The position numbers and the translations under genes are program-made. DNA of 64,000 nucleotides from Zhengitettix transpicula (taxonomy: Eukaryota > Arthropoda > Insecta > Orthoptera > Tetrigidae): contig CM073591.1 in the NCBI GenBank assembly GCA_037074705.1, positions 37,428,587 through 37,492,586 of the forward strand, read 5' to 3'. The notes beneath the pieces were generated by a model. That model made no database searches. It saw only the letters and a list, made by a program, of their open reading frames with translations, and was not told where the DNA came from. Shown one piece after another: positions 37,911 through 48,895 of this stretch (the stretch's first letter is position 1; each line of letters begins with the position of its first letter).

Positions 37911-39999
37911 TAAAACAATTTTATCACTCAAGGCGTTTATTTATTCATTTATAATATTATAAAATACTTATATGTTTGCATCATTATTATAAAATCAATT
38001 TGTTTACCAGATGATGCAACGTGATTATCCTCTAAGGAATAAAATAATTTTTGAGAATTGTTTAACATTTTCCTTTCTAATTATTATGCGTGGAGTAGTT
38101 GGGAAATTTATTAAACAAAAAACATAAAATTTCTTAATACTAGACACCCATAAACGAACATTGCAACTGTTTATAATTAACACTGATATCTTTTTTAATG
38201 CGTTGTAAAAATATTCCAGGGACACAGTCCCCTTTTAAGAAGTTCTGAAATATAACTCCAAAACTAATTATTTAGCTTTAAATGGGGATTGCAACGCTCT
38301 TTTGCCTTTTTATTACATTTCTAAATTTGCCAAAAATGTTCGTTATTTAATTCTCTATAAACTGTATCACTTGAATATTTATATCGGTTAATCTGACTCT
38401 GTGAGACTTGTCTGAAACCAAATATTAACTTATGATTCTCAAGTCCATTATAAATGAAATAGGCAGATTAAACATAAGTTGCATGCATACATTACAATAA
38501 ATAATCATATTAATTGTATTTACGATAGATTTTAAAAGTATTATTTGAAAGGTGATGTAAATTAAATCTATGGACAAAACTACGGAACAAAAGAATATGT
38601 CAAATATTAAGTTGTCGTACGAACATTTGAACAACAGATTTGTAACTCACGGACGTTTCGATACAAATTACACATTTTATTTAAATTCTAAACAAATTAC
38701 ATCATATTAATGTCTAGAGTTAAACATTTAGCTTGACTATAAAAATTCTCAAATAAGTTGAGCGTTGATAGTAGATCGAAAGAAAAATGTTAAATATTAT
38801 ATATTATATGGCTTATCATGAATTTAATTTTATCAAAATTTATGGCGAATGTAAAACTAAGACATAGATTAAACGTCAGAATTATGACCATTGAAATAAA
38901 TAAAATAATACGATAAATATATCAATGATTATGTAAATCATGCGTGTACACGGTCTTTTTGTTTTACAGATGATATGGTTTCAGATATGATTAAACCTAC
39001 CGTTTCTAAATGTATTTTAGGCATTTTATTCGAGAAATACTATGTAAAACATTTGTTGACGAAAGATTTTATGTGTTTGAAAATCTCTCCATCTGTTAAC
39101 AACATTATTTTATGGACCAGCGACTCGTATTTGAAGATTTTATTGCAGAAAAGAATATAGTAAATTATGAACGTTTCAAGCAGGTTTAGCCGTTAAATTG
39201 CCACAAGTACAAACATTTAGACATTAATACATAAAATCGTCCACGTTATAAAACTGAATTCTTCGTGTGTGGGTCTCTGAGTACGGACTAAAATATGTGT
39301 AAACTGTGTTGCTAATATTTGAAATGTTTTTAATTGATTTTAAAATTAATGCTGTGAATGAGCCGCAGGAAGATTCTAGAAACAGGAAAGACTAGTTAAA
39401 TTTATGTTCCAGGGCAGTAAATGAGGTAATGGGACGAATTAACAAATGTAACTTAAGATGCTGGACACTTGGTAGAATATACAGTGCACGTTATTGATGC
39501 TGATAGCTAAATAATTTCCGAACGTTATTGGAATGTTTAGAAATCGTATTTTCACGCAGCGATAGTATTTTGTGAGTTGTTTGCCGAAGGAACACCCCGA
39601 GGGCATTTATTCGCTTCCCGTGCATTGCAACGAGAAAGTGAAAGTTCTCGTATTGCCATTTTAAGTAATTGGCGTGCCTGATACTCTAGCTTTGCAATCA
39701 GTTTGTGAACTTTATTTGCCAAACTCGTTAACGAATTATCCCGTGCCTTGAAAATATTATTCCCACAACGTGATCGGGCTCCTGGAAACAGCTGCAGCAG
39801 CGGGCGAATTACTTCACGGACAGTGAATGAAATCTTGAAGTAAAAGAGGATATATACTCGTTAAAGATCAGTTTGTTATGCTCATTAAGGACATACTATG
39901 AATTACTGAACGAATGTTCTTTAATGTTTGTACATGGTCATCAATTCTTAGTCGAACCGCTCATTCCGTAACAAGGAGTGAAAAAACCTGAATTTATTT
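37911..39999. other. Gene-free stretch
   Basis: AT-rich, no gene recognised. A GC-elevated island lies at about 39530-39840 with words such as CATTTATTCGCTTC and CAGCTGCAGCAGC; a possible conserved element. Confidence 0.4.
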
Positions 40000-40002
40000 T
40001 TT

Positions 40003-40270
40003 AATAGTCAGAATATAAATACTACCTAATAAATAAACAACAGCCAATTTGAAGTCACAAATAATGGACTTATAAATAAATGTATTTTTTTCTATGTCTA
40101 CCAAAATTAATAGTGTTTGAAGTCTGCCATGTTTTTTCTTAAAATTGTATTTGAATAATTGTATTTGTTTTTTTGGTTTTGTAGTGTTAAACTTCATACC
40201 TGAAGAGGTCGCAAATTTAGCGACGAAACGTAATTTTGTAGAAATAAACATATTCTTTCTGACTTATTTA
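40003..40270. repeat. CTGANGA/GAAACG family copy with opposed halves
   Basis: The left half has AATAAATAAAC..CAGCCAATTTGAAGTCA (40027-40057), matching 13797-13832. The right half runs in the opposite sense and holds CCTGAAGAG-GTCGC-AAATTTA-GCGAC-GAAACG (40199-40230), with a perfect 5-bp stem, GTCGC with GCGAC. The outer edges AGTCAGAATAT (40007) and ATATTCTTTCTGACT (40250-40264) are rough reverse complements, so the whole is a loose foldback. An 85-codon minus frame lies inside and is explained by the repeat. Confidence 0.6.
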
Positions 40271-43200
40271 TGAATTTACGTGCAGTATTAACAATTTGTA
40301 GAGTTTAACTGCACGTTTAGCGTGACTTCAGAAAGGTAATAAAACTATGCGATTTATAAATAATGGACGATATAAGGTGACAGGAAACCACGAAGCCAAT
40401 GTATGTCTTCTGTTTAGTATCTTTCTCTCTTTTCTTTGTTTATCACGGACGGTCAGATTGCTCATCGTTCAGCTCCGAGAAGCGACTTGTCTGTCGTTTG
40501 TGTGTGTGTGTGTGCTTCTTAGTGCATGTCGTGCTTTGGGCACCTCTGTAAACTACCTTATTTTGTGTAGGTGTGAGTAATTCCTCATTTGTCATCTTCA
40601 GCCTTTGATTAATTATTTTTTAATATGAATTATAAGATTACTCTGTAAATATTAAACTGTACTGTTACTAATATGAAATTGGTTTCCAGTCTTCCGTTGT
40701 TATTTAATTGTATTTAAGCCTATTAATTAATTAATTTGTAATTATATTACTGTATTTTAGTTACATTATTCAAAAAAATGTTGGTGTTCTTGGTTAGCGC
40801 ACCATAGTGTCGAGTAACTGTTTGTAATTTATTTTTTGACGTATCATATTTCCTCAGCGGAGGAGTAATGGAATTAATAAATTAGTATTTAATTATTAAA
40901 GTTTTCGTGCCAAAAACTAACTTTTTATCAAGCTTTACTCAATAATTTCATTGGGAATTTGATGCAATTTTTTAAATAATGATTTTTAATAGCGATTAAG
41001 CACAAAACTTCAATTTAGAGCCCATGTCTTTCTATTCCTGAAAGAATTATATCATATAACATACAAATGATCCAGTCAAATATTATCATAAGAAATTTAA
41101 CAGAAATATAAAGCGTACTATTATTTTTCTAAATAATAATATAATTACGAGTATTGTTTCAACTACTTCAGAATCATAAATGAAAAAAATACCATTGTCA
41201 TATAGACATATAGACTAAATAAAACTATTTTGAAACGTAGAAAGATCTAAACATAATTTTCTTTATTGAATACTTTTGCCTTCAGTAACGCTAGATCTTT
41301 TGTTATCAATTAAATAATTCACTCTACAAAACTCTTTTTTGTAAACCCAGTTTCATTTAGAATTTCTGATCTGATCCTTACTTTTGATATTGTTCCAGTT
41401 CCAGTTACTATCAAGTGCTTTGTAAAATTAATAACTTTTTTTTTGACAACTTGAAAGTATTTTTGTAGCAGTGAAATATAATTACGAAATACCCCATCGG
41501 AAGAACGCAATTAATTAATCGCTAGAGTTTGGAAGCAGGGGGGAGGGGAGAATCCTATTGGTCAGCAAAGTGGCATTTAACTATATAATTAAGCAAGATA
41601 TTATTAGATATCTGTCTCGTCCAGAGAGCGAATACCACAGTCGGCCGATTGTTTATGTGCATTGGATAAGCTCAAGTTGTTTCGGAAAGTGACGATGAAA
41701 TAAATATTTATTTCGTTCAGATGACAAAAGAATCAGGAACATCAGAACCACTTCACGTGTTAAAAATATATTAAAAGATCCAAACCCCAGAGAGTAATAC
41801 TGGTGGTATTAGAACTTAACAGATGTAAGTCGCTAATGAGCTAAAGGTTAATGCGTCATTAAACTGTAATTAAAAAAAAAATTCATAACAGACGTAAATT
41901 TTTCATTTAAGTATACTAATTGTATAAATAAATAGCAAGAAGAGACAAAATTGGGGGATAAAATCAATACCACCGAAAGAAATGTTCATATTTATTCTAT
42001 CACTTAATTTTTATCTTCTATTTATTTATGTAACTTTTGTATATTTCTTCTTTTCATGTATTATGAAAATCCGAAACCGAAGTAATCTTAATTATCGTCT
42101 GTCTTACACGCTTTCTTCGCTATTCACAAGCAAAACGGTTGAACCGATTTCGATAAATTAATTGCTGCAATTGTTATAATAGATACCCGTAAGAAGATTT
42201 TTTTTAGTATTATTTATCTGTAATTCGCCGTCTTTAGACATCAGCGCCACAAGATATTATAATCTTGAATATTCATACCCCATATGACAGAATTCAAGCA
42301 TGATATTTACTTATCTGTTTACGTGCACGTTTTGGCAGAAACGAAAATGCGCGTAGATTATCTTATTGGACAGAGACAACGAGCAAAAAGTATCTGATAA
42401 AAACACTTGATCTATAAGTAACTGCGATTATGACAATATACAATCATAAGTGTCATATTATTAATAGTTCTGGTCGTGGAAAATTCCTTTGTTGAAAAGC
42501 TAATCCTAAAGTTACGAATCGAGCACAAAATTTCATTCCCGTATGGAGGACGGGGCCCTCTTTCAATTGTCGATTGTATCACATGGAATCCGTAAGTCAG
42601 ATTTCGTTTGGAAGGGGAAAGAATATTATATTTAATCGTAAAATGAAAATTTGAAGTAGAAAACTGGAAGGTAAAGGATCTCATTGTTTCCTAATACCTC
42701 CTCCACTTTGCATCGTAATAGCCGAACAATGCCATCCTTTTCATACAGACGGTTGGAACGTAATCGTAAACTCTGATCAGTGCTTAAATTGGAGCCGGAA
42801 TTGCCTTTTTAATTAGGCAAACATGGTGGAGCTACAGATTGTCGAGGTGGTTCATCAGAATAATTGCGCGTGGGCGTCGCAGGAACTGCGGGAGCTGACA
42901 GCGGAGTGGACAGTGATTAGCAGCAGCCGAGATGCTGACTCCTGAGGAATGTCTTGAGAACTTGGCGAGCGTAGATGTCACACTCGCCCACTGACAGAAC
43001 AGACACCTGCTGTCCGTCAGCATTCACTCTACACCATTCTATAGAACACGAGAACGGAATTCAGACATCTCGTCCTGATTCCTGGGCTTGTGGTGTGGCC
43101 GAAGGTGAAACATCACATCTAGTGGAGAACACCTTCACGTCTACTTTGGATGCTTAGGCTGATTTATTTGGTAAAAATGTCAGATTTATTCTGAAATTAC

Positions 43201-43640
43201 TAATTGTTAGATGAAAATTCCATGGGATCAGTTCATACTTGTCATTGACTCTGGGCTAAATGACAAATCGGGAGCGTTTTCCGAGGAGAATAAAGTTCAG
43301 CGAAGATGAAATAAAGATGCAGCTCAACTTACTTCAGTCTTTGTCTAGAAATTAGTTCTGATCATTTGCCAACCGCTCAATTCTTCATTTAACTACTATA
43401 TTTGCTTGGCACTTTCATAAAACGCAACAAAATCATCTACGATTCGCAGATTGCATGATTCTACTTTATAATATTTCTACTTATATCATGATTTCACCAC
43501 CTTTAGTTTCTGGAAAATTTCCTTAGCAAATTTCACCTTTTTATTTATAGGACTCCTGTCTCTCTCATTTATATTTACTTAGCTGCTTCATTCTTACAGT
43601 CTTTTCATGTTCTTTGGACTCAGAGAAACCTGCCGAAATT
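40271..43640. other. Gene-free stretch
   Basis: No gene recognised. A short TG run at 40499-40514 and a GC-elevated patch at about 42790-43160 are the only notable features. Confidence 0.4.
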
Positions 43641-43654
43641 CATGTAGCCTGAGG

Positions 43655-44148
43655 AAGGAATGCCAGCGAGGGCTATTCTCTCGCAGGCATTACCTGCGAG
43701 GGCTATTCTCTCGAAGGCATAACCTTGTAGGAGAGACTCGAAGGGGCTACCTTTGGGGCTCGGCCTGTTCTGAGAGGTGTATGTTCCGGGGTCACGGACC
43801 TTGGGCATACGGTAAGAGTTGTCCGCTATTCCCATTGGAATAGTCGACAGCTGCCTCCTAAACTGGAGGCAAACTCCCCACAGTAAACTCCATTCCCGCT
43901 ATCGGAAGGGCGTGGGACAAGTACCCGACCTACCTGTTGCAGGTTTTTCTAGGGTTTTCCCTGCATTACTTTTAGGCGAATGGCGGGTAGGATCCTTAAC
44001 ATATAGCCCGGGGGCCCTAGTTAACCCTTGGCTTCCTTCCTCTACCCTTCCGCATCCCCCTTTTCAAATCCCTTCCTATGCTATTAAAGGGGAATTGGCA
44101 CTATGTGGATTACCCTCATGTAGCCTGTTACCCTAAAATAGAAAAAAG
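43655..44148 (+). mobile_element. GC-rich retroposon-like repeat, copy A
   Basis: This copy shares a long ordered set of blocks with copies B (44149-44600) and C (61101-61598): CCTTGTAGGAGAGAC, GAGAGGTGTATGTTCCGGGG, CGCTATCGGAAGG, the GATGCAGG/CCTGCAT stem-loop, CACTTTTAGGCGAAT-type and GGTAGGATCCTTAA blocks, and TGTGGATTACCCTCATG near the end. It ends CCTGTTACCCTAAAATAGAA, and copy B follows at once. Relative to C it lacks about 50 bases that include CTCTCCGTTTTTGAACTAAG. Base composition is far more GC-rich than the flanks. Frames inside (105 codons at 43819-44136) shift between copies and are not genes. Confidence 0.8.
43666..43725 (+). repeat. Two 30-bp tandem units with internal dyad
   Basis: Units 43666-43695 and 43696-43725 differ at a few positions. 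Each starts GCGAGGGCTATTCTCTCG; in the first unit GCGAG can pair with CTCGC. The units form the 5' edge of copy A and are absent from copy C. Confidence 0.75.
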
Positions 44149-44600
44149 ATCCCTTTTCCTCTCCGTTTTTGAACTAAGGATCTCACAAGGATCTCACAAG
44201 CCGATGTTTAGAGAGGTGTATGTTCCGGGGTCACAGAAGTTGAGCATAAGAGTTGTTTTCTGTTCCCATTGGAACAGTCGGCCATCTGCCTCCTAAACTG
44301 GTCGAGGTACGGAGATGGGATGCGTCGCCTGAGTAAACTCTTCTCCCGCTATCGGAAGGGCGTGGGACAAATACACAATGCCTGACCTACCTGATGCAGG
44401 TTTTTCTATGGTTTTTCCTGCATTACTTTTAGGCGAATGCCGGGTAGGATCCTTAAACTATAGTCCGGGGGCCCTAGTAACCCTTGGCTACCTTCCTCTA
44501 CACTTCCGCATCCCCCCTTTTAGATCCATTCCTATGCTAATAAAGGGGAATTGCCACCATGTGGATTACCCTCATGTAGCCTGTTATCCTATAAAAAAAA
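44149..44600 (+). mobile_element. GC-rich retroposon-like repeat, copy B
   Basis: This copy is 5'-truncated relative to copy C, starting within the CCCTTTTCCTCTCCGTTTTT block. It is otherwise collinear to the end, closing with CCTGTTATCCTATAAAAAAA and an A-rich tail. The stem-loop TGATGCAGG...CCTGCATTA is kept. A 12-base word (ATCTCACAAGG) is duplicated near 44178-44201. The 5' truncation with an A-rich 3' end is the usual mark of target-primed retroposition by a LINE, though no LINE is in the window to supply it. Confidence 0.8.
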
Positions 44601-44667
44601 TTAAAAAATATTTATACAGTTTCTTAAGGCATTTGCATATTCTGCGATCCAATTATTTACACACAAT

Positions 44668-44896
44668 CGGTCTGCTGTGGTGTAGTGGCCAGCCTCATTA
44701 CCTCGCATCACAGAGGTTCCGGGTTCTAATCCCAGCATGGGCATGTTTGTGTTCGACACACTGACCAAGTGTCTCTCCTAAATCCAGAATGTAGCATGTA
44801 AGATGACAGTCTGGCAGTCGTCTCGGTAGGCCAGAGTCCTTAATGGACTGTCGAATCAAGGGGGGTAGGAATTACACACACACACACACACACACG
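44668..44896 (+). mobile_element. tRNA-derived SINE with (AC)n tail
   Basis: The A-box TGGTGTAGTGG is at 44678-44688 and the B-box GGTTCTAATCC at 44722-44732, both close to polymerase III consensus and at normal tRNA spacing. A tRNA-unrelated body of about 140 bases follows, then GGGGGGTAGGAATT and an AC run (44874-44895). The head is tRNA-like but extends directly into the body, so this is a SINE, not a tRNA gene. It differs in body and tail from the family at 3.0 and 48.8 kb. No target-site duplication was fixed. Confidence 0.75.
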
Positions 44897-44921
44897 CAAT
44901 ATATAATTTAAAATCAGTGGT

Positions 44922-45082
44922 ATGGAAAGGATAGAGAGAAAGATGGCGGCTTACCTGAAATTGAAGGTCGGCGTCGCCATTCGGACAAGTGGAAGTTCTT
45001 CCAACGCCTCCGTAAATTTGATGAACTTCCTCCTGACCTGAATGGCGACACTGAACCTCAACTTTCGCCCTTTACTTTCCAT
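44922..45082. repeat. Imperfect hairpin next to the SINE tail
   Basis: Four stem blocks pair in order: ATGGAAAG (44922-44929) with CTTTCCAT (45075-45082), GTCGCCATTC (44973-44982) with GAATGGCGACA (45040-45050), GGAAGTTC (44991-44998) with GAACTTCC (45023-45030), and AAATTGAAGGT with ACCTCAACTTT. The loop is about 24 bases. It is more GC-rich than its surroundings and open in more than one frame on each strand. On the minus strand the frame ends TTCAATTTCAG/GTAAGCC, a good donor sequence. MITE, hairpin RNA gene and chance exon are all possible; I favour a small foldback element. Confidence 0.5.
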
Positions 45083-47126
45083 CCAAATTATTTTAATTAT
45101 TATAATAATTTTAGTCCTTCCTCGCTTACATATATATGTGTATAGTGGATGAGTGTTGACCAAATAATATCTCTGTATTATCCTGCAGAAGTAACTCATA
45201 CGCAATAATGTGTGGATATTTACACCTGGTTGACGGCAGATACCGAGCCTTTGTTCTCAGTGAGGAAATGTGAATTCACAAAACACCAAACAAAGACTTA
45301 GACGTGTTTCTGGTTGACAAATATTTCTTCTCTTGCTTATATAGCTCATCGCGTGTGTTTGCTGTAAACACAGAATGTTGCGTTTACAACGAACACCTTC
45401 ATTCCTGGAGCCGGCAGCTTTTGATTTAGTTTCATCAAAAGTTACAACCAACATCAGTTTGCCTGACTTTCACGTATCCTTTGATCGATGAAAATAATCG
45501 TGGGTCTCTGATAAATGTGATTTCTGTAGAAGTTTTGTGAAATTCACGCTACCGTGGTTTCTTGTTCAGACAGAATGTCGAGAATTTTCGACCCTGGGTG
45601 ACGCGTGGACGGTGTAAAAATTTTACTCGTCTTTCCGGAATAGTAGTTTAAATATATATCTGCATTCGAAATTCAAGAACTTACGGCTTCAATTCTATAT
45701 ACTTTTCAGACCACAGCAAAGCTAGTAGTAGCATTATAATTTGATTCAATACAGAACACAAAGTAATTGTGTACAGAAGGAAAGAAGAATGTCCGAGAGA
45801 CTTTTCAACCAGACTTGAATGTGGGTAGCGACGGATATTTATAATACTGTACGCATAGAATAGAATTAAAGAAGACGGAAATGTATGGTTTTTAAATGAG
45901 GTGGCAAATGCGAATACTGAATGTGGAACTGACAAGTAAAATATGAAAAAATTAGAATATCACTCAATGTGAGGAGATTTCGACAGTAAAAGATATCGAT
46001 AACAAAATGTAAAATCAAAATATTTAATATTAGCGACAATGGCGTAACTTGATCAAAAAGATTACTGCAAGATAAGAAAAATGGAATTCTACATAAAACA
46101 AATTGATTTTTCTTCTTAATAGCATCTGTGTGCCTGCCATTATATCTAGTCTTTAAGGACTAACAATTAGTTTTCTTCTTAAAATATTAAACTATTTACT
46201 TATCGACTAGAGACTATCCAATGTTGTCATCTATATTTTTGGAAAAAAAAAAATTCAAATAATTTGCGTGGGAATTTATTTTGCGTCAGCGGCCGACATA
46301 CTTATTTTTTCACATAATTTTATACCCTCTGGAGCAATGAACAAAGTTTACTTTAACGACTTCCTTCCTCAAAATCGCGTTTGTCTACTATTTCTTCCAT
46401 TGTCGAACTTCCTTCCTCACATTTGTCCACGTTCCTCACCTGTATCTTTGGCTCGTGATGTGTAGGTGTCGCAGAAAGTGGCCCAGCGTCCGCCCGACCG
46501 CAAACTGATTACTCAATAAATCACATGACGTCACGCGCCTCATTAGTCGATTGTCCTTGAGCGGGAACCATCAATAAGCGCTGACGTGGATCTCCTCACC
46601 ACACACAAACCCACATACTGTAGGGCTCACAGAGAGAAGGAACCCAGTGTTCACAAATGTGAAACGAGTTCAGGCTACAATAAGGAGGTAAGTAAGAGAA
46701 AGAGAAAAAAATTAAAAATAAAAAAATTATAAACAAAATGTATGACATTTGAAATAAAACTTGAAGTGGTGAGGATGAAAAAATAGTGAAAATAGAGCAG
46801 GGCAAAAATAACATAATAAACATGTACCCCGTAAATTGGTTATTTAATCACTTAATAAATTAACAAAGCTTAAGATCTGGTAAAAAATTATTAATCGTAA
46901 ATTTTTTCTGTTTCCACAAGAAAGAAGTTGTGCTGAATAATTAATACGAGAGAAAATGAATAATTAAATATTGAACGCCTTAATTATATTAACTTGATCA
47001 TGAGTATGTTAATAAAAAATCAGGAAATACAGGGGGAAATAAAAATGGAGGATGACAATCGACAAAAATAAATGATTAATAAAATACTAAATCTATCTAA
47101 TAAATAAAATAGATTGATTGTATGCA
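45083..47126. other. Gene-free stretch with one CRE-bearing island
   Basis: No gene recognised; mostly AT-rich. The island at about 46440-46600 is listed separately. Confidence 0.4.
46440..46600. promoter_or_regulatory. GC-elevated island with a CRE
   Basis: TGACGTCA at 46526-46533 lies in a compact GC-elevated block that also holds ACTCAATAAATCA, TCATTAGTCGATTG and AGCGCTGACG. The clustering of bZIP- and homeodomain-like words in a repeat-free block is suggestive of an enhancer; nothing more can be shown. Confidence 0.25.
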
Positions 47127-47775
47127 CGTATGTTACGCATATAAATATACACCCGTGTTGAAAATTTGACCAAATTTAGTACCCGTGTTCCTTTCAAACC
47201 GGAAACACATTGTTAGGGTAAATTGACACATATGACCCTCAGGGGCGGGCTAAGACTGGGGTGGAAATTGTCAAACATGCTAAAACGGCCCATCTTTGTA
47301 TCAGTTAAATATTTTTCGGGGTCAATGAGACTGATAGTGTTTCTTCTAATGTTTTTTTTTGTTTTAAACTTCTACTCTTGTATGAAGTGGAGGGGAGCAC
47401 CCATAAGGGTTGGTGTGGAGAGGCGTAAAACAAAAATAGCGCGAAAACAAACGAGATTGGAGTCGAATCCGGGGTAATAGATTTCGCTCAATTGACAAAT
47501 TGTCGTTAAACACCCAGAGAAAATTTTCTGACGTTTTAACAAGCCGATATTTTGGTCGAAATAAAATTTCCGCGGTCAATGAGATAATTAACGTTTCTCC
47601 AGATATTTTTTGTATAATTTTAATCTCTTTCGGCATAGGAGGAGAGCAACTTTAGGGATGGGGGTGGTGGTTACATAAAAATAACGATAAACCAACTGAG
47701 ATTAGAGTGAAATCCGTTGTTATGGATGTCGCTGTTTTTAATTATGACACCCGGGAAACGCCGTGCACCCGGCTA
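47127..47775 (-). mobile_element. Composite tandem-unit element, copy 3 (two units, reversed)
   Basis: Read on the minus strand from 47775: a head with CCGGGTGCACGGCGTTTCCC, then GTCATAATTA, a first unit to about 47500, a second more diverged unit to about 47225, and a tail ending TATATGCGTAACATAC near 47127. The tail shares AACAATGT.TTTCC and the final ATGCG-AACATA pattern with the 14-kb copy. The head is best preserved here and contains two CCGGG words. The minus-strand 90-codon frame (47364-47636) lies across the unit junction and is not a supported gene. Confidence 0.75.
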
Positions 47776-48517
47776 CTTACTAATATAGAAGATCAGAATA
47801 CAAAAACTAAAGAAAAGTGAAATAAAAGTGCGCTGGTATAAAAATGTTTGCGGTAGCCCGGAGAAAAAATAAGGGTTCAAATGTAATTATTCTTAAATAG
47901 TTTTTCCTATACTTGTGTTATATACATCAGGTTTACAATTTACTTGTAAGTAAATTCCATTAGTCTCTTACGTCTATATCGTCAAAGTCTATATATTTAC
48001 TATTTTAAACGCTATTCTCAATTCTTCATCAATACTGATATTACGTTCTCTAAATACACTATCTCTCAAAAGGAGAAGAAAAAATTCAATTAGTTCATTT
48101 CCAGCGTTATGAAGAAACTTTGAAACTAAAGTAATGGATACAGTTTGAAGATAATATTTTGAACATGGAAAAGCTTTATTTGAGTATGGAGTGAAGATTA
48201 TCTGATAATATTAGGATAACAGAATTGCGGGATAGGTTTGCGGAGGACGAGTGTGTGGAAAGGGGGCGCCTTATCGAGAAATCTGTCTGCCTCATTAACA
48301 ACAGTCACTTCCTCCCGTTACGCCACACTCTCCCGCATAACAAATCAGCCGGAGGGCCGGATCATGCTCCAAGACAATGTACGGGACAGTTCGGCAAAAT
48401 GGCAGGAAACAACAACTACTCGGCATAACGATCAAGTTATCCGTAGAAGAGTTACATTTTTTTTTCCAATAGCAATCAAATGAGCTCCATACTCTTGATC
48501 TACCTAGATACTAATTA
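47776..48517. other. Gene-free stretch
   Basis: AT-rich first half; a GC-elevated island at about 48230-48430 with open frames in two registers that I do not recognise. Confidence 0.4.
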
Positions 48518-48580
48518 CGTCCGGACCGGGAATAGAACCCCTGGAACGTGGTTGCTCTCCCATCTGAGCCATCCGAGTCG
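48518..48580 (-). mobile_element. tRNA-derived SINE head, minus strand
   Basis: On the minus strand the A-box TGGCTCAGATG (48571-48561) and B-box GGTTCTATTCC (48539-48529) both match polymerase III consensus well. The sequence runs CGACTCGGATGGCTCAGATG, then AACCACGT, the B-box and CCCGGTCCGG. The same CGATTCGGATGG...AACCACGT...CGGTCCGG order is found on the plus strand at 48805-48867, so the two are inverted copies of one family about 280 bases apart. No cloverleaf was confirmed. Confidence 0.6.
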
Positions 48581-48804
48581 TATTCTCCATCTATTGAATA
48601 GACCAGAATGAAGGCTCGCCTACGATCTATTAATCACACACTGACCTAATTTTAGGACTTCAATGAATAATGCATATTAATTCAATTTCCACATAATATT
48701 CATCCTTCATTGGTGTCATAAAATTAGGGTGCAAAGAACGTGATTAAGTAGTTTGTGCTCACGTCTGTACAATGTAAGGAGAAGGTTATTACGAGACGTG
48801 GAAT

Positions 48805-48895
48805 CGATTCGGATGGAAGAGGAACCACGTACTATGTGGAGGAGCGGGGTTCGAATCGCGGTCCGGTCGACATTTTCCCATCCCGACGATTTAAT
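48805..48895 (+). mobile_element. tRNA-derived SINE, plus strand
   Basis: The B-box GGTTCGAATCG is at 48848-48858 and is followed by CGGTCCGGTCGACATTTTCC and a CATCCCGAC...TTTAATT tail that matches the family tail at 3.05 kb. The A-box region is disrupted: it keeps CGGATGG and AACCACGT but not the TGGCTCAG core of the minus-strand partner. An old, partly decayed copy. Confidence 0.55.

Noticed and set aside
36588..39617. Shared CATTTATTCGCTTC word at 36588 and 39604
   Set aside because: A 14-base match is expected by chance in 64 kb of AT-biased sequence.
43819..44764. 105- and 128-codon frames with similar C-terminal parts
   Set aside because: Similarity comes from repeat copies A and B; the frames are not kept in copy C.
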